Origin: JABCPE02 sp963530615
GTDB lineage: Bacteria > Bacteroidota > Bacteroidia > Flavobacteriales > Weeksellaceae
Assembly: GCA_963530615.1 (NCBI GenBank)
Contig: CAUSDX010000013.1
Coordinates: 1 to 33,287, forward strand
Direction of reading: 5' to 3'
Length of the DNA: 33,287 bases
Numbering within the stretch: the first letter of the stretch is position 1; every line of letters begins with the position of its first letter. Shown one piece after another: positions 1 to 6,741 of the stretch. Both the position numbers and the translations under genes were made by a program. The notes beneath the pieces are model-generated. The model did not search any database, was not told the DNA's origin, and saw only the letters and a program-made list of their open reading frames with translations.

Positions 1-148
1 GTGCTGTGCTGTGCAAAATTATACTCAGCGGATGATTTGTACAAATATTTTTGAATAAAAATCATGGTGTTTTTTAGTATTTTTAATCCCTACAAATGTA
101 TAAAATTATACGATATAAAAGAAGTATTTTTTACTAAAATTATGGTAA
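1..148. other. left-edge intergenic sequence with short GTGCT tandem repeat
   Basis: No coding capacity was recognised. The window opens with a tandem pentamer (GTGCT twice, then GTGC, positions 1-14), which may be the end of a longer repeat cut by the window edge. A small palindrome TACAAATGTA lies at 91-100. The rest is A/T-rich sequence downstream of korB. Confidence 0.4.
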
Positions 149-182
149 AAATCGCCATATCTTAAATTAAGATGTGGCGATT
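149..182 (-). terminator. Rho-independent terminator of korB
   Basis: A near-perfect inverted repeat has arms at about 151-165 and 168-182, with core ATCGCCA/TGGCGAT and one G-U pair. Read on the minus strand it ends in a run of T. The stem includes the korB stop codon. It closes the obgE-korB transcript and separates korB from anything further left. Confidence 0.75.
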
Positions 183-1197
183 ATTCATTATTCCAAGTGA
201 TTTTTCCGTTAAGAATGCTTTGCATATCAGGCTTTTTCTTGATGTTATCTACTTGGTGAGTAAATACTTCATCATAAGTAGGTTTAGATTTTTTATAAAG
301 AACTCCGAAAGGTCTTGGGAAATCTATAAATTCTTCATCAAAACCAAATTTTGCTAATATTTGGGCTTTTAAGATGTTGCCTTCATCATGAATCCAGAGT
401 TGATTTTCATTTGTATTTTTAGCAATGTCAATGATTTTAGGCTCTAAATCTTCTAAAATAATTCCTTTGGATAAATCTTTTCCAAACTTCAAAGGTTGAC
501 CTTGTTCTAAATAGAGATTTGCATCATCTTTGGTGGCTTTATTCGTAAATTCATCAAAAACTCCATCATTGAAAATAATACAATTTTGGTAAATTTCAAT
601 GAATGAAGTGCCCTTATGATTTTGGGCTTCTAAAAGCACATTTCGTAGATTTTTAGGCTCTCTATCCAATGCACGAGACACGAAAGTAGCACCACTTCCT
701 AAGGCTAAACTTAAAGGATTAAATGGTTGGTCAATCACTCCAAATGGGGAAGATTTAGTTTTCAAACCTTGATGAGAAGTAGGAGAATATTGCCCTTTTG
801 TCAAGCCATAAATTTCATTATTAAAGAGAAGTACATTGACATCTAGATTCCTTCTCATGAGATGAATAAAATGATTTCCTCCGATGCTTAATCCATCTCC
901 ATCTCCTGTAATAATCCATACATTAAGGTCTGGATTGGCTAATTTAATGCCCGTAGCAATAGCCGGTGCTCTACCATGGATACTGTGCATTCCGTAAGTA
1001 TTCATGTAGTAGGGAAATCTGGAAGAACAACCAATTCCTGAAATGAAGACCATATTCTCTTTTTTAACTCCAATTTCAGGAAGAATGCTTTGCACTTGTT
1101 TCAAAATTGAATAATCTCCACACCCAGGACACCATTTTACATCTTGATCAGAGGCAAAATCTTTAGCAGTGTATATTTGCGTATTTTCTATTTCCAT
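181..1197 (-). CDS. korB: 2-oxoglutarate:ferredoxin oxidoreductase, beta subunit
   Basis: This is the thiamine-pyrophosphate-binding beta subunit of a 2-oxoacid:ferredoxin oxidoreductase. With an alpha/gamma subunit it decarboxylates 2-oxoglutarate to succinyl-CoA and reduces ferredoxin in the cytoplasm. At 338 aa it is typical in length. The N-terminal CPGCGDYS motif and GIGCSSR fit the family. TPP/Mg binding is shown by GDGDGLSIGGNH followed by NNEIYGLTKGQYS. The start is an ATG 9 bp after the obgE stop, so the two genes are probably co-transcribed. The usual partner korA is not upstream, where obgE lies, and a terminator follows downstream. A pyruvate-type substrate cannot be excluded, but the sequence is closest to the Kor-type beta subunits I know from this phylum. 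Confidence 0.9.
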   Translation of the reverse strand: MEIENTQIYTAKDFASDQDVKWCPGCGDYSILKQVQSILPEIGVKKENMVFISGIGCSSRFPYYMNTYGMHSIHGRAPAIATGIKLANPDLNVWIITGDGDGLSIGGNHFIHLMRRNLDVNVLLFNNEIYGLTKGQYSPTSHQGLKTKSSPFGVIDQPFNPLSLALGSGATFVSRALDREPKNLRNVLLEAQNHKGTSFIEIYQNCIIFNDGVFDEFTNKATKDDANLYLEQGQPLKFGKDLSKGIILEDLEPKIIDIAKNTNENQLWIHDEGNILKAQILAKFGFDEEFIDFPRPFGVLYKKSKPTYDEVFTHQVDNIKKKPDMQSILNGKITWNNE

Positions 1198-1206
1198 ACT
1201 ATAATT

Positions 1207-2190
1207 TTAACTATGAAGATGTTTCCATATGGTGTCTTTTAGTTCAATAAGTCCTTCGCTAGTAGCACCAGAAAAGAAAATAGGTTGTTGGTTTTTAGGA
1301 AATTCGGCAGAGATTTCTTTTTTCAACTCATCATCTAAGAGGTCAGATTTAGAAACGGAAATGATAAAATCTTTATCTAAAAGTTCGGGATTATATTCTT
1401 TTAATTCATTTTCTAAAATTTGAAATTCTTTATAATGATTTTCGGAATCGGCAGGAATCATAAATAGCAAGATGGAATTTCTCTCAATATGTCTTAAAAA
1501 TCTATGTCCTAAGCCTTTGCCTTCTGCTGCTCCTTCTATAATACCAGGAATATCAGCCATGACAAAAGACTTATAATTTCTATAATCTACAATGCCCAAG
1601 TTAGGGGTGAGAGTGGTAAAAGCATAGTCAGCAATTTTAGGTTTTGCAGCAGAAATAGCGGATAATAGGGTAGATTTTCCTGCATTAGGAAATCCTACTA
1701 GCCCGACATCTGCTAAGACTTTTAATTCAAATACGATGTAACCCTCCTGTCCAGGCAACCCAGGTTGGGCATAACGAGGAGTTTGGTTGGTTGCTGACTT
1801 GAAATGTTCATTGCCCAACCCACCTTTTCCGCCGTGCATAAGAATAACTTCTTGACCATCTTCTAAAATTTCACCAATAATTTCACCGTCTTCATTTCTG
1901 GCAATTGTTCCAATAGGCACTTCTATATAAACATCTTCACCGAAACGCCCTGTTAATTGATTTTTTCCTCCTGGTTGTCCATTTTCTGCTTTTACATGAC
2001 GGGTATAACGGAGAGGTAAAAGTGTCCATTCATGAGCATTTCCTTTCATGATGATATGCCCACCTCTACCACCATCACCACCATCTGGACCACCTTTTGG
2101 AATATACTTTTCTCTTCGAAGATGGGCAGAACCAGCTCCACCATGACCAGATTTACAATGGATTTTTACATAGTCTACGAAATTTGACAT
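1207..2190 (-). CDS. obgE: Obg family GTPase (CgtA/ObgE)
   Basis: This essential GTPase is involved in late 50S ribosome assembly and stress control. The 327-aa protein has the glycine-rich Obg fold at about residues 1-158 (repeated GGxGG stretches such as KGGPDGGDGGRGGH). The GTPase domain follows, with P-loop GFPNAGKST, switch II DIPGIIEGAAEGKGLG and a specificity motif SKSD. It ends after the G domain and lacks the OCT extension of some Obg proteins, as in other Bacteroidota. A -7 element lies 44 bp upstream, and korB follows after 9 bp, giving an obgE-korB unit. Confidence 0.95.
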   Translation of the reverse strand: MSNFVDYVKIHCKSGHGGAGSAHLRREKYIPKGGPDGGDGGRGGHIIMKGNAHEWTLLPLRYTRHVKAENGQPGGKNQLTGRFGEDVYIEVPIGTIARNEDGEIIGEILEDGQEVILMHGGKGGLGNEHFKSATNQTPRYAQPGLPGQEGYIVFELKVLADVGLVGFPNAGKSTLLSAISAAKPKIADYAFTTLTPNLGIVDYRNYKSFVMADIPGIIEGAAEGKGLGHRFLRHIERNSILLFMIPADSENHYKEFQILENELKEYNPELLDKDFIISVSKSDLLDDELKKEISAEFPKNQQPIFFSGATSEGLIELKDTIWKHLHS

Positions 2191-2234
2191 TTTAATTTAT
2201 ATAATGAATATTTATAAAAAAATAATATTGTTCA

Positions 2235-2242
2235 CAAAGATA
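2235..2242 (-). promoter_or_regulatory. -7 promoter element for obgE-korB
   Basis: The minus strand reads TATCTTTG, matching the Bacteroidota sigma-A -7 consensus TAnnTTTG, 44 nt before the obgE ATG in the 66-bp gap after folP. I see no convincing -33 TTTG at the usual distance. Confidence 0.55.
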
Positions 2243-2256
2243 AGAAAATAAGTGCG

Positions 2257-3108
2257 TTAAATCTCGTTTAATATTAAAGAGTTAAAATATTCAATAGTTT
2301 TTTTAGTTTCTAATACATCATGCACTCTCAATATTTTTGCTCCTTTTTTAAGCATTTTTAGATGAAGATTTTGGGTTTCTTCATTGATTTCGTGGGGAGA
2401 TTTATTGAGTGGTTTATAGATAAAAGATTTTCTTGAAATCCCAATAAGTATAGGATATTTACCAAAAGAAATGTATTCCAATTCATTGGTTAATTGATAT
2501 TGAGCTTCAATACTTTTTCCAAATCCAAAGCCAGGGTCAAGAATAATATCCTTTACATCATGAAGATATAAATTATTAATTTTTTCAGAAAAAAAATAAT
2601 TAATGTTGAGAATAATATCTTCATGATTAGTTTTTTCATGCATGGTTTCATAAGTAGAATTACCATGAGTTAAGATGTATGGAAGTTGGGTTTTTCCAGC
2701 TATTGAAAACATATTTTCATCATACTGTCCACCTGAGATATCATTAATCATATCAATGCCTTCATTATATCCAAAATCAACCACTTTACTATGAAAGGTA
2801 TCCAGAGAAATAATAGTATTTGGAAATTCTTTTCTAATGAAAGGGAGTATGTTTTTTAATCTACCAATCTCTTCTAAATGAGATAGATAATTAGAATTTG
2901 GTCGGGTAGATTGGGCTCCTATATCAATAATATCAGTACCTTCACTTAGCATTTTTTCAGTTTGTTTTAAAGCTTCATACAGGGAATTAAATTTCCCACC
3001 ATCAGAGAAACTATCAGGAGTAATATTGAGAATTCCCATGATTTTTGGTTGGGATAAATCTATCAGTTGACCATTACAATTCATGGAAAAAGAAGTGATA
3101 TTTTTCAT
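2257..3108 (-). CDS. folP: dihydropteroate synthase
   Basis: This enzyme condenses 4-aminobenzoate with 6-hydroxymethyl-dihydropterin diphosphate to dihydropteroate in folate synthesis and is the sulfonamide target. The sequence shows both signatures: MGILNITPDSFSDGG near the N terminus with DIGAQSTRP after it, and later DPGFGFGKS and GISRKSF. An open frame extends to 3135, but the extra residues would cover the promoter. The ATG at 3108 (MKNITSF, 283 aa) is preferred. The -7 box TACATTTG ends only 4 nt upstream of this ATG, implying an almost leaderless mRNA. The gene is divergent from the DUF1599 gene. Confidence 0.93.
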   Translation of the reverse strand: MKNITSFSMNCNGQLIDLSQPKIMGILNITPDSFSDGGKFNSLYEALKQTEKMLSEGTDIIDIGAQSTRPNSNYLSHLEEIGRLKNILPFIRKEFPNTIISLDTFHSKVVDFGYNEGIDMINDISGGQYDENMFSIAGKTQLPYILTHGNSTYETMHEKTNHEDIILNINYFFSEKINNLYLHDVKDIILDPGFGFGKSIEAQYQLTNELEYISFGKYPILIGISRKSFIYKPLNKSPHEINEETQNLHLKMLKKGAKILRVHDVLETKKTIEYFNSLILNEI

Positions 3109-3112
3109 AGGA

Positions 3113-3120
3113 CAAATGTA
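3113..3120 (-). promoter_or_regulatory. -7 promoter element for folP
   Basis: The minus strand reads TACATTTG, ending 4 nt before the folP ATG. It lies 21 nt from the opposing -7 element of the DUF1599 gene (3142-3149), so the two promoters must overlap. Confidence 0.55.
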
Positions 3121-3141
3121 ACAAACAATCATCAAATTTCT

Positions 3142-3149
3142 TATCTTTG
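3142..3149 (+). promoter_or_regulatory. -7 promoter element for the DUF1599 gene
   Basis: TATCTTTG matches TAnnTTTG and sits 15 nt before the first ATG of the gene. A TTG inside this element opens the reading frame but would lie upstream of the transcript start, which is why it is not taken as the start codon. Confidence 0.55.
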
Positions 3150-3164
3150 GCGGATAATTTTTTA

Positions 3165-3707
3165 ATGATGGAAAAAACAGTTCAACAGTTTACTGAGGTA
3201 CTAAATATTTGTGGAAGTCTCTTTGAGAAAAAATTAACTGATTATGGTGCTGCGTGGCGAGTGCTTCGCCCGAGTTCGGTAACAGACCAGATTTATATTA
3301 AAATTAATAGAATTAGAACCTTGCAAACAGTTGAAAATCAAATGGTAGAAGAGAGTGAAGAGGAAGGGTTTATTGCCATTGTAAATTATGCGATTATAGG
3401 GCTTATTCAGTTAAATAAAGGGGTAGCAACAGGTCTTGATAATGATTCTCGTGAAGATATTTTGCAAATGTATCATAACTTTGCCATTAAAGCACGAGAT
3501 TTAATGGAGAAAAAAAATCATGATTATGGTGAAGCTTGGAGAGAAATGAGGGTAACTTCTATTACGGATTTAATTTACCAGAAAGTATTGAGAACCAAAC
3601 AAATAGAAGATAATAAGGGTAAGACTATAGTTTCCGAAGGTTTGGAGGCAAATTATTATGATATGCTAAATTATGCTGTGTTCTGTTTAGTTAAGATTAA
3701 AAATTAA
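3165..3707 (+). CDS. DUF1599 protein with internal duplication
   Basis: The protein is 180 aa from the ATG at 3165; the next ATG at 3168 is equally possible. It consists of two copies of the same roughly 75-residue module. The first has LFEKKLTDYGAAWR then SSVTDQIYIK; the second has LMEKKNHDYGEAWR then TSITDLIYQK. Each copy ends in a helix with NYAI or NYAV followed by a hydrophobic stretch. This is the DUF1599 family, which I recall being grouped with nucleotide-modification-associated domains; its cellular function is unknown to me. The DYG-x-AWR and TD-x-IY-x-K motifs recur at matching places and may form a ligand site. The stop codon overlaps the stop of the convergent SAM hydrolase gene by two bases (TTAA). 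Confidence 0.8.
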   Translation: MMEKTVQQFTEVLNICGSLFEKKLTDYGAAWRVLRPSSVTDQIYIKINRIRTLQTVENQMVEESEEEGFIAIVNYAIIGLIQLNKGVATGLDNDSREDILQMYHNFAIKARDLMEKKNHDYGEAWREMRVTSITDLIYQKVLRTKQIEDNKGKTIVSEGLEANYYDMLNYAVFCLVKIKN

Positions 3708-4531
3708 GAAAATTCTATATAGATTTTTGTACCGATATTTAGTCCCATAAGAGAGGATGCACCATTATTTTTATTAGATTTATAAATTCCGATTTCTAAT
3801 AAATTACATTCATTAAACATAGCGGCAGCATTTCCATGATAATCAAATTCTTGTTCGAAATTTGGGATAATATCTGTAATTTTTTGCACAATTTTTGTGA
3901 GATTATAGCCTCTTATTTTTATTTTAAAATTTTCAAAGCCAGCAAGGTGTTTATTGAAAAAATCTTTGTTAATATTTGTAATTGCATTTCCGAAATGATC
4001 AATATAAATAACCTCTCCAATGAGTAAGTTTTCATTTTCATTGAAGTCGGGTTTCGGAAAATAAATTTCTTTAATCTCTGTAATTTCTCTTCCTATAACT
4101 TCAGGAATTCCTCCACGAAAAAGATGGACGGCGACAGGCACAAAAATATCTATGGGAGTAAAATTTACGATATCATCAAATCTATTATTAATAGTGATTT
4201 CATAAGATTTTTCAGGTTTAATATTTTGAAACATTAAACTAAAAAGTCCGTTATCTGGTAATATAAAATAGTGTCCTCCTGCTTTACAAACTAAAAACTT
4301 CCTATCTTTGTGATAAAGGCTATCTACAGCAATAATATGAATACTTCCTACGGGAAAATGATGATAAGTATTTTTTAATATATATGTGGTTTGGATGAGA
4401 TTATAAGGCTCTATATTATGAGTGATATCAATAATGGGAACACTTGGTTCTAAGCTCAAAATACTACCTTTGATGCTTGGAACTCGGTGGTCTACAATAC
4501 CTAAATCTGTGGTAAGGGTAATAATTGACAT
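3704..4531 (-). CDS. SAM hydrolase / SAM hydroxide adenosyltransferase (DUF62 family)
   Basis: A 275-aa member of the family that includes fluorinase and chlorinase. Non-halogenating members hydrolyse S-adenosylmethionine to adenosine and methionine. The N terminus TTDLGIVDHRVPSIKG and IIDITHNIEPYN are typical. Asp70 and Arg77 have the seven-residue spacing of the family's Asp-Arg-His water-activating triad, and His136 in FVPVAVHL is the likely third member. I see no halogenase-type insertion, so the hydroxide-using type is inferred. A -7 element TATCTTTG ends 16 nt upstream. The gene is convergent with the DUF1599 gene and divergent from phoH. Its physiological role in this phylum is unknown. 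Confidence 0.85.
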   Translation of the reverse strand: MSIITLTTDLGIVDHRVPSIKGSILSLEPSVPIIDITHNIEPYNLIQTTYILKNTYHHFPVGSIHIIAVDSLYHKDRKFLVCKAGGHYFILPDNGLFSLMFQNIKPEKSYEITINNRFDDIVNFTPIDIFVPVAVHLFRGGIPEVIGREITEIKEIYFPKPDFNENENLLIGEVIYIDHFGNAITNINKDFFNKHLAGFENFKIKIRGYNLTKIVQKITDIIPNFEQEFDYHGNAAAMFNECNLLEIGIYKSNKNNGASSLMGLNIGTKIYIEFS

Positions 4532-4547
4532 ACATCTATTTAAATTA

Positions 4548-4555
4548 CAAAGATA
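4548..4555 (-). promoter_or_regulatory. -7 promoter element for the SAM hydrolase gene
   Basis: The minus strand reads TATCTTTG, 16 nt before the ATG at 4531. Only 5 bp separate it from the phoH -7 element on the other strand. Confidence 0.55.
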
Positions 4556-4560
4556 TTGCT

Positions 4561-4568
4561 TATTTTTG
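4561..4568 (+). promoter_or_regulatory. -7 promoter element for phoH
   Basis: TATTTTTG matches TAnnTTTG, 30 nt before the phoH ATG. It lies back to back with the SAM hydrolase -7 element, so both promoters cannot be occupied at once. Confidence 0.5.
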
Positions 4569-4598
4569 AAAAAAATAGTATTCTGTAAATTATATTAA

Positions 4599-5546
4599 AT
4601 GTTTGAATTAAATTATGAAATCAAAAATATTGATGTGAAAACTTTTTATGGGGTTAATAATCAGTATTTTAACTTAATAAAATCTACTTTTCCTACTTTG
4701 AAAATTACAGGAAGAGATTCCTATGTTTTTGCAATGGGGAGTCGGGAGGTTTTGAATATTTTAGAGCAAAAATTGAATGACATTGTCAATTTTATAATAA
4801 TTCATCATCATATTGATTTAAAAGATGTGGAGAATATTCTTCATATTAAAAGTGAGACTGAAAAACAACTTATTTTTGATCAAGATATTATTGTAAAAGG
4901 GGTAAATGGAAAAATTATCAAAGCAAAAACAACTAATCTTAAACGATTAGTAAGAGAATGTGAAAAAAATGATATGATTTTTGCAATAGGACCTGCAGGG
5001 ACAGGGAAAACTTATACAAGCGTTGCTCTTGCTGTTAAAGCACTGAAAAATAAAGAGATAAAAAGAATTATTTTGACACGACCTGCTGTAGAGGCAGGGG
5101 AGAGTTTAGGTTTTTTACCTGGTGATTTAAAGGAAAAATTAGATCCATATTTACAACCGCTTTATGATGCATTGAGAGACATGATTCCGCATGAGAGATT
5201 AGAAAATTTCATAGAAAAAAAAGTGATAGAGGTGGCACCTTTAGCATTTATGCGTGGGAGAACATTGGATGATGCATTTGTAATTTTAGATGAGGCACAA
5301 AATACTACACATTCTCAAATGAAAATGTTTTTAACGAGAATGGGAATAAATGCAAAATTCATCATTACAGGAGATCCCAGTCAAGTAGATTTGCCTAAAA
5401 ATCAACATTCTGGATTAAAAGAAGCGATGAATATTTTATCAAATGTAGAAGGGATTGGTTTCGTATATCTCAATGAGGAAGATGTGGTAAGGCATCCTAT
5501 TGTAAAAAAAATAATTTTAGCTTATAATAATCATCAAAATCATTAA
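4599..5546 (+). CDS. phoH: PhoH-like ATPase (YbeZ type)
   Basis: A 315-aa cytoplasmic PhoH/YbeZ family protein. These are RecA-fold NTPases linked to RNA metabolism and ribosome maturation, often acting with the RNase YbeY. An N-terminal region of about 110 aa precedes the ATPase domain. That domain has Walker A GPAGTGKTYTS, then RPAVEAGESLGFLPGDLKEK, Walker B ILDEAQNTTHSQMKMFLTRM, and the GDPSQVDLP sensor motif. These are diagnostic for the family. The neighbours do not include ybeY. A terminator shared with convergent rplS follows directly. Confidence 0.92.
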   Translation: MFELNYEIKNIDVKTFYGVNNQYFNLIKSTFPTLKITGRDSYVFAMGSREVLNILEQKLNDIVNFIIIHHHIDLKDVENILHIKSETEKQLIFDQDIIVKGVNGKIIKAKTTNLKRLVRECEKNDMIFAIGPAGTGKTYTSVALAVKALKNKEIKRIILTRPAVEAGESLGFLPGDLKEKLDPYLQPLYDALRDMIPHERLENFIEKKVIEVAPLAFMRGRTLDDAFVILDEAQNTTHSQMKMFLTRMGINAKFIITGDPSQVDLPKNQHSGLKEAMNILSNVEGIGFVYLNEEDVVRHPIVKKIILAYNNHQNH

Positions 5547-5555
5547 AAAAAATAA

Positions 5556-5586
5556 AGAGCCATTAAATATGAATGGCTCTTTATTG
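5556..5586. terminator. bidirectional terminator between phoH and rplS
   Basis: A hairpin with arms GAGCCATT and AATGGCTC is flanked by A-rich sequence before and T-rich sequence after it. It can therefore end transcription from both convergent genes. Confidence 0.8.
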
Positions 5587-5604
5587 TATTTTTCAAGTCT
5601 TGGA

Positions 5605-5952
5605 TTAGAAAGATCTACCTTTGATTCTTGCCTTTTTACCTCTAAGACTTCTAAAGTAGTAGATTCTAGCTCTTCTAACTTTACCTCTTTTCTCTACCTC
5701 TATTTTTTGTAGAGCAGGCATGTTAATAGGGAAAACTCTCTCTACACCTACATCACCACTCATTTTTCTGATGGTAAATGTTTTTGTAGCACCAGTTCCT
5801 CTTAATTGAATTACTACTCCTTTAAAGAACTGAGTTCTTGTTTTTTGTCCTTCTTTAATTTCGTAATAAACAGTGATTGTGTCACCAGCTTTGAACTCAG
5901 GAAACTCTTTTTTTGTAATGTACTTATCCTGTACATACTTGATTAAATCCAT
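5605..5952 (-). CDS. rplS: 50S ribosomal protein L19
   Basis: L19 lies at the 30S-50S interface of the ribosome. The 115-aa product matches the family length and carries FKAGDTITVYYEIKEGQKTR near the N terminus, then FKGVVIQLRG and FTIRKMSGDVGVERVFP. The C terminus is basic (KVRRARIYYFRSLRGKKARIK). The gene stands alone, not in the rpsP-rimM-trmD-rplS operon of proteobacteria. It has its own well-formed promoter and an unusually long leader of about 70 nt, which may be regulatory. Confidence 0.97.
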   Translation of the reverse strand: MDLIKYVQDKYITKKEFPEFKAGDTITVYYEIKEGQKTRTQFFKGVVIQLRGTGATKTFTIRKMSGDVGVERVFPINMPALQKIEVEKRGKVRRARIYYFRSLRGKKARIKGRSF

Positions 5953-6022
5953 AATATTTTATAAAATAATAAAGTTTAACTGCTAAACAACATTCACGGC
6001 TCTCGTCAGAGGTTGATTAACA
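5953..6022 (-). ncRNA. candidate structured leader of rplS mRNA
   Basis: The predicted rplS leader is about 70 nt, longer than most leaders in this window. On the minus strand it can form two compact hairpins. One has arms CTCT/AGAG closed by a GACG tetraloop (6000-6011). The other has arms GTTTA/TAAAC with a 5-nt loop (5974-5988). A CAAC/GTTG pairing (6012-6015 with 5988-5991) could enclose the first. Autoregulatory leaders are known for many ribosomal-protein genes, including L19 in some bacteria. The functional role here is inferred. Confidence 0.4.
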
Positions 6023-6027
6023 TTTCG

Positions 6028-6058
6028 CAAAGGTATAGTTTTTTTTTGAAATTACAAA
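6028..6058 (-). promoter_or_regulatory. rplS promoter (-33 TTTG, -7 TACCTTTG)
   Basis: On the minus strand TTTG (6055-6058) is followed after 19 nt by TACCTTTG (6028-6035). Both elements and the spacing fit the Bacteroidota sigma-A consensus. This is one of the best promoters in the window. Confidence 0.7.
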
Positions 6059-6064
6059 TTAATT

Positions 6065-6589
6065 TTAAGGTTCGTAGGCTTCAAATTTTCCATTTTCGTA
6101 AAAAATGATAATTTTTTTTATTTTAGTTTTAGAATTTTGGTTATTATTATTTTCTGATAGTATAGATTCTTCTTCTAATGTTTGAGAATCGTTTATTTTT
6201 TCTTTTTCAATATTAGGAGCAGAAATATTCAATTCTGAAGGATTAGGAATTGATTTATTTTCTGCTATGGGATAGGAGGGAGAGTTGATAATGCTGAATA
6301 AATCTGTATTAGAATTTTTCTCTCTTTCATTAAAATTAATCTTACTCTCTTGAAGAGAATTAATAGAACTGATTGATTTTATCATTTCTCCTTTTCCTTC
6401 AATAATCCATTCCCATTGTATTTCAGGAAATCTATCTTTTATTTTTATGATAAAATCTAGAGAGGGTTTATTCCTCCCTGAAATTATATGAGAAATATTA
6501 GAGCGTTGAACACCTATTTCATCGGCAAATTCAGATGCGGTAAGCATAGAATATTGTATGATTTTTTGAATACGATTGTTTAATTCCAT
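6065..6589 (-). CDS. XRE-family helix-turn-helix regulator
   Basis: A 174-aa DNA-binding regulator. Residues about 1-65 form a Cro/CI-type HTH (MLTASEFADEIGVQRSNISHI and SGRNKPSLDFIIKI), followed by WEWIIEGKGEMI, a signature of prophage-repressor-like regulators. The middle is rich in Ser, Asn and Glu and probably disordered. A short conserved-looking tail (KIKKIIIFYENGKFEAYEP) closes the protein. An open frame continues to 6682, but the extra residues are Phe/Ile-rich and cover the promoter, so the ATG at 6589 is chosen. The -7 box TACATTTG ends 3 nt upstream, implying a near-leaderless mRNA. Several copies of the inverted repeat TTTAC-N4-GTAAA lie over and upstream of the promoter, and one also precedes terC, suggesting autoregulation and control of terC. 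The target range is unknown. Confidence 0.8.
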   Translation of the reverse strand: MELNNRIQKIIQYSMLTASEFADEIGVQRSNISHIISGRNKPSLDFIIKIKDRFPEIQWEWIIEGKGEMIKSISSINSLQESKINFNEREKNSNTDLFSIINSPSYPIAENKSIPNPSELNISAPNIEKEKINDSQTLEEESILSENNNNQNSKTKIKKIIIFYENGKFEAYEP

Positions 6590-6602
6590 ATACAAATGTA
6601 AA
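6589..6602. promoter_or_regulatory. degenerate operator overlapping the XRE-gene -7 element
   Basis: TATAC-AAAT-GTAAA resembles the TTTAC-N4-GTAAA repeat with two mismatches in one arm. It contains the minus-strand -7 box TACATTTG (6593-6600). Part of the similarity comes from the promoter consensus itself, so this site is weaker evidence than the next ones. Confidence 0.35.
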
Positions 6603-6610
6603 AAATATAT

Positions 6611-6624
6611 TTTACACAAGTAAA
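6611..6624. promoter_or_regulatory. operator TTTAC-ACAA-GTAAA upstream of the XRE gene
   Basis: A perfect five-base inverted repeat with a 4-bp spacer. It covers the expected -33 region of the XRE promoter (a TTG on the minus strand lies at 6617-6619). Binding here should block polymerase, which fits autorepression. Confidence 0.55.
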
Positions 6625-6636
6625 TACAAAAGTAAA
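6623..6636. promoter_or_regulatory. second operator copy AATAC-AAAA-GTAAA
   Basis: It overlaps the previous site by 2 bp, with centres 12 bp apart. One arm is perfect and the other matches at TAC. Confidence 0.45.
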
Positions 6637-6655
6637 TTATCAGAAAAATAAATTG

Positions 6656-6669
6656 ATTACAAAAGTGAA
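6656..6669. promoter_or_regulatory. third operator copy ATTAC-AAAA-GTGAA
   Basis: Each arm has one mismatch to TTTAC-N4-GTAAA. Its centre is 33 bp from the second copy, about three helical turns. It lies between the terC stop and the XRE gene. Confidence 0.45.
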
Positions 6670-6741
6670 TTAAAAAATACAACTACTTATATTTTAGGTA
6701 ATTATATTTTTCATTATTGTAAATTAACTAAAATGATAATT

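Noticed and set aside
1..14. Tandem GTGCT repeat at the left edge as part of a repeat array or CRISPR
   Set aside because: Fewer than three units are visible and there are no spacers; the edge of the window prevents any conclusion.
3109..3135. N-terminal extension of FolP to position 3135
   Set aside because: It would be translated from sequence that holds the folP promoter, and the shorter form has the normal N terminus.
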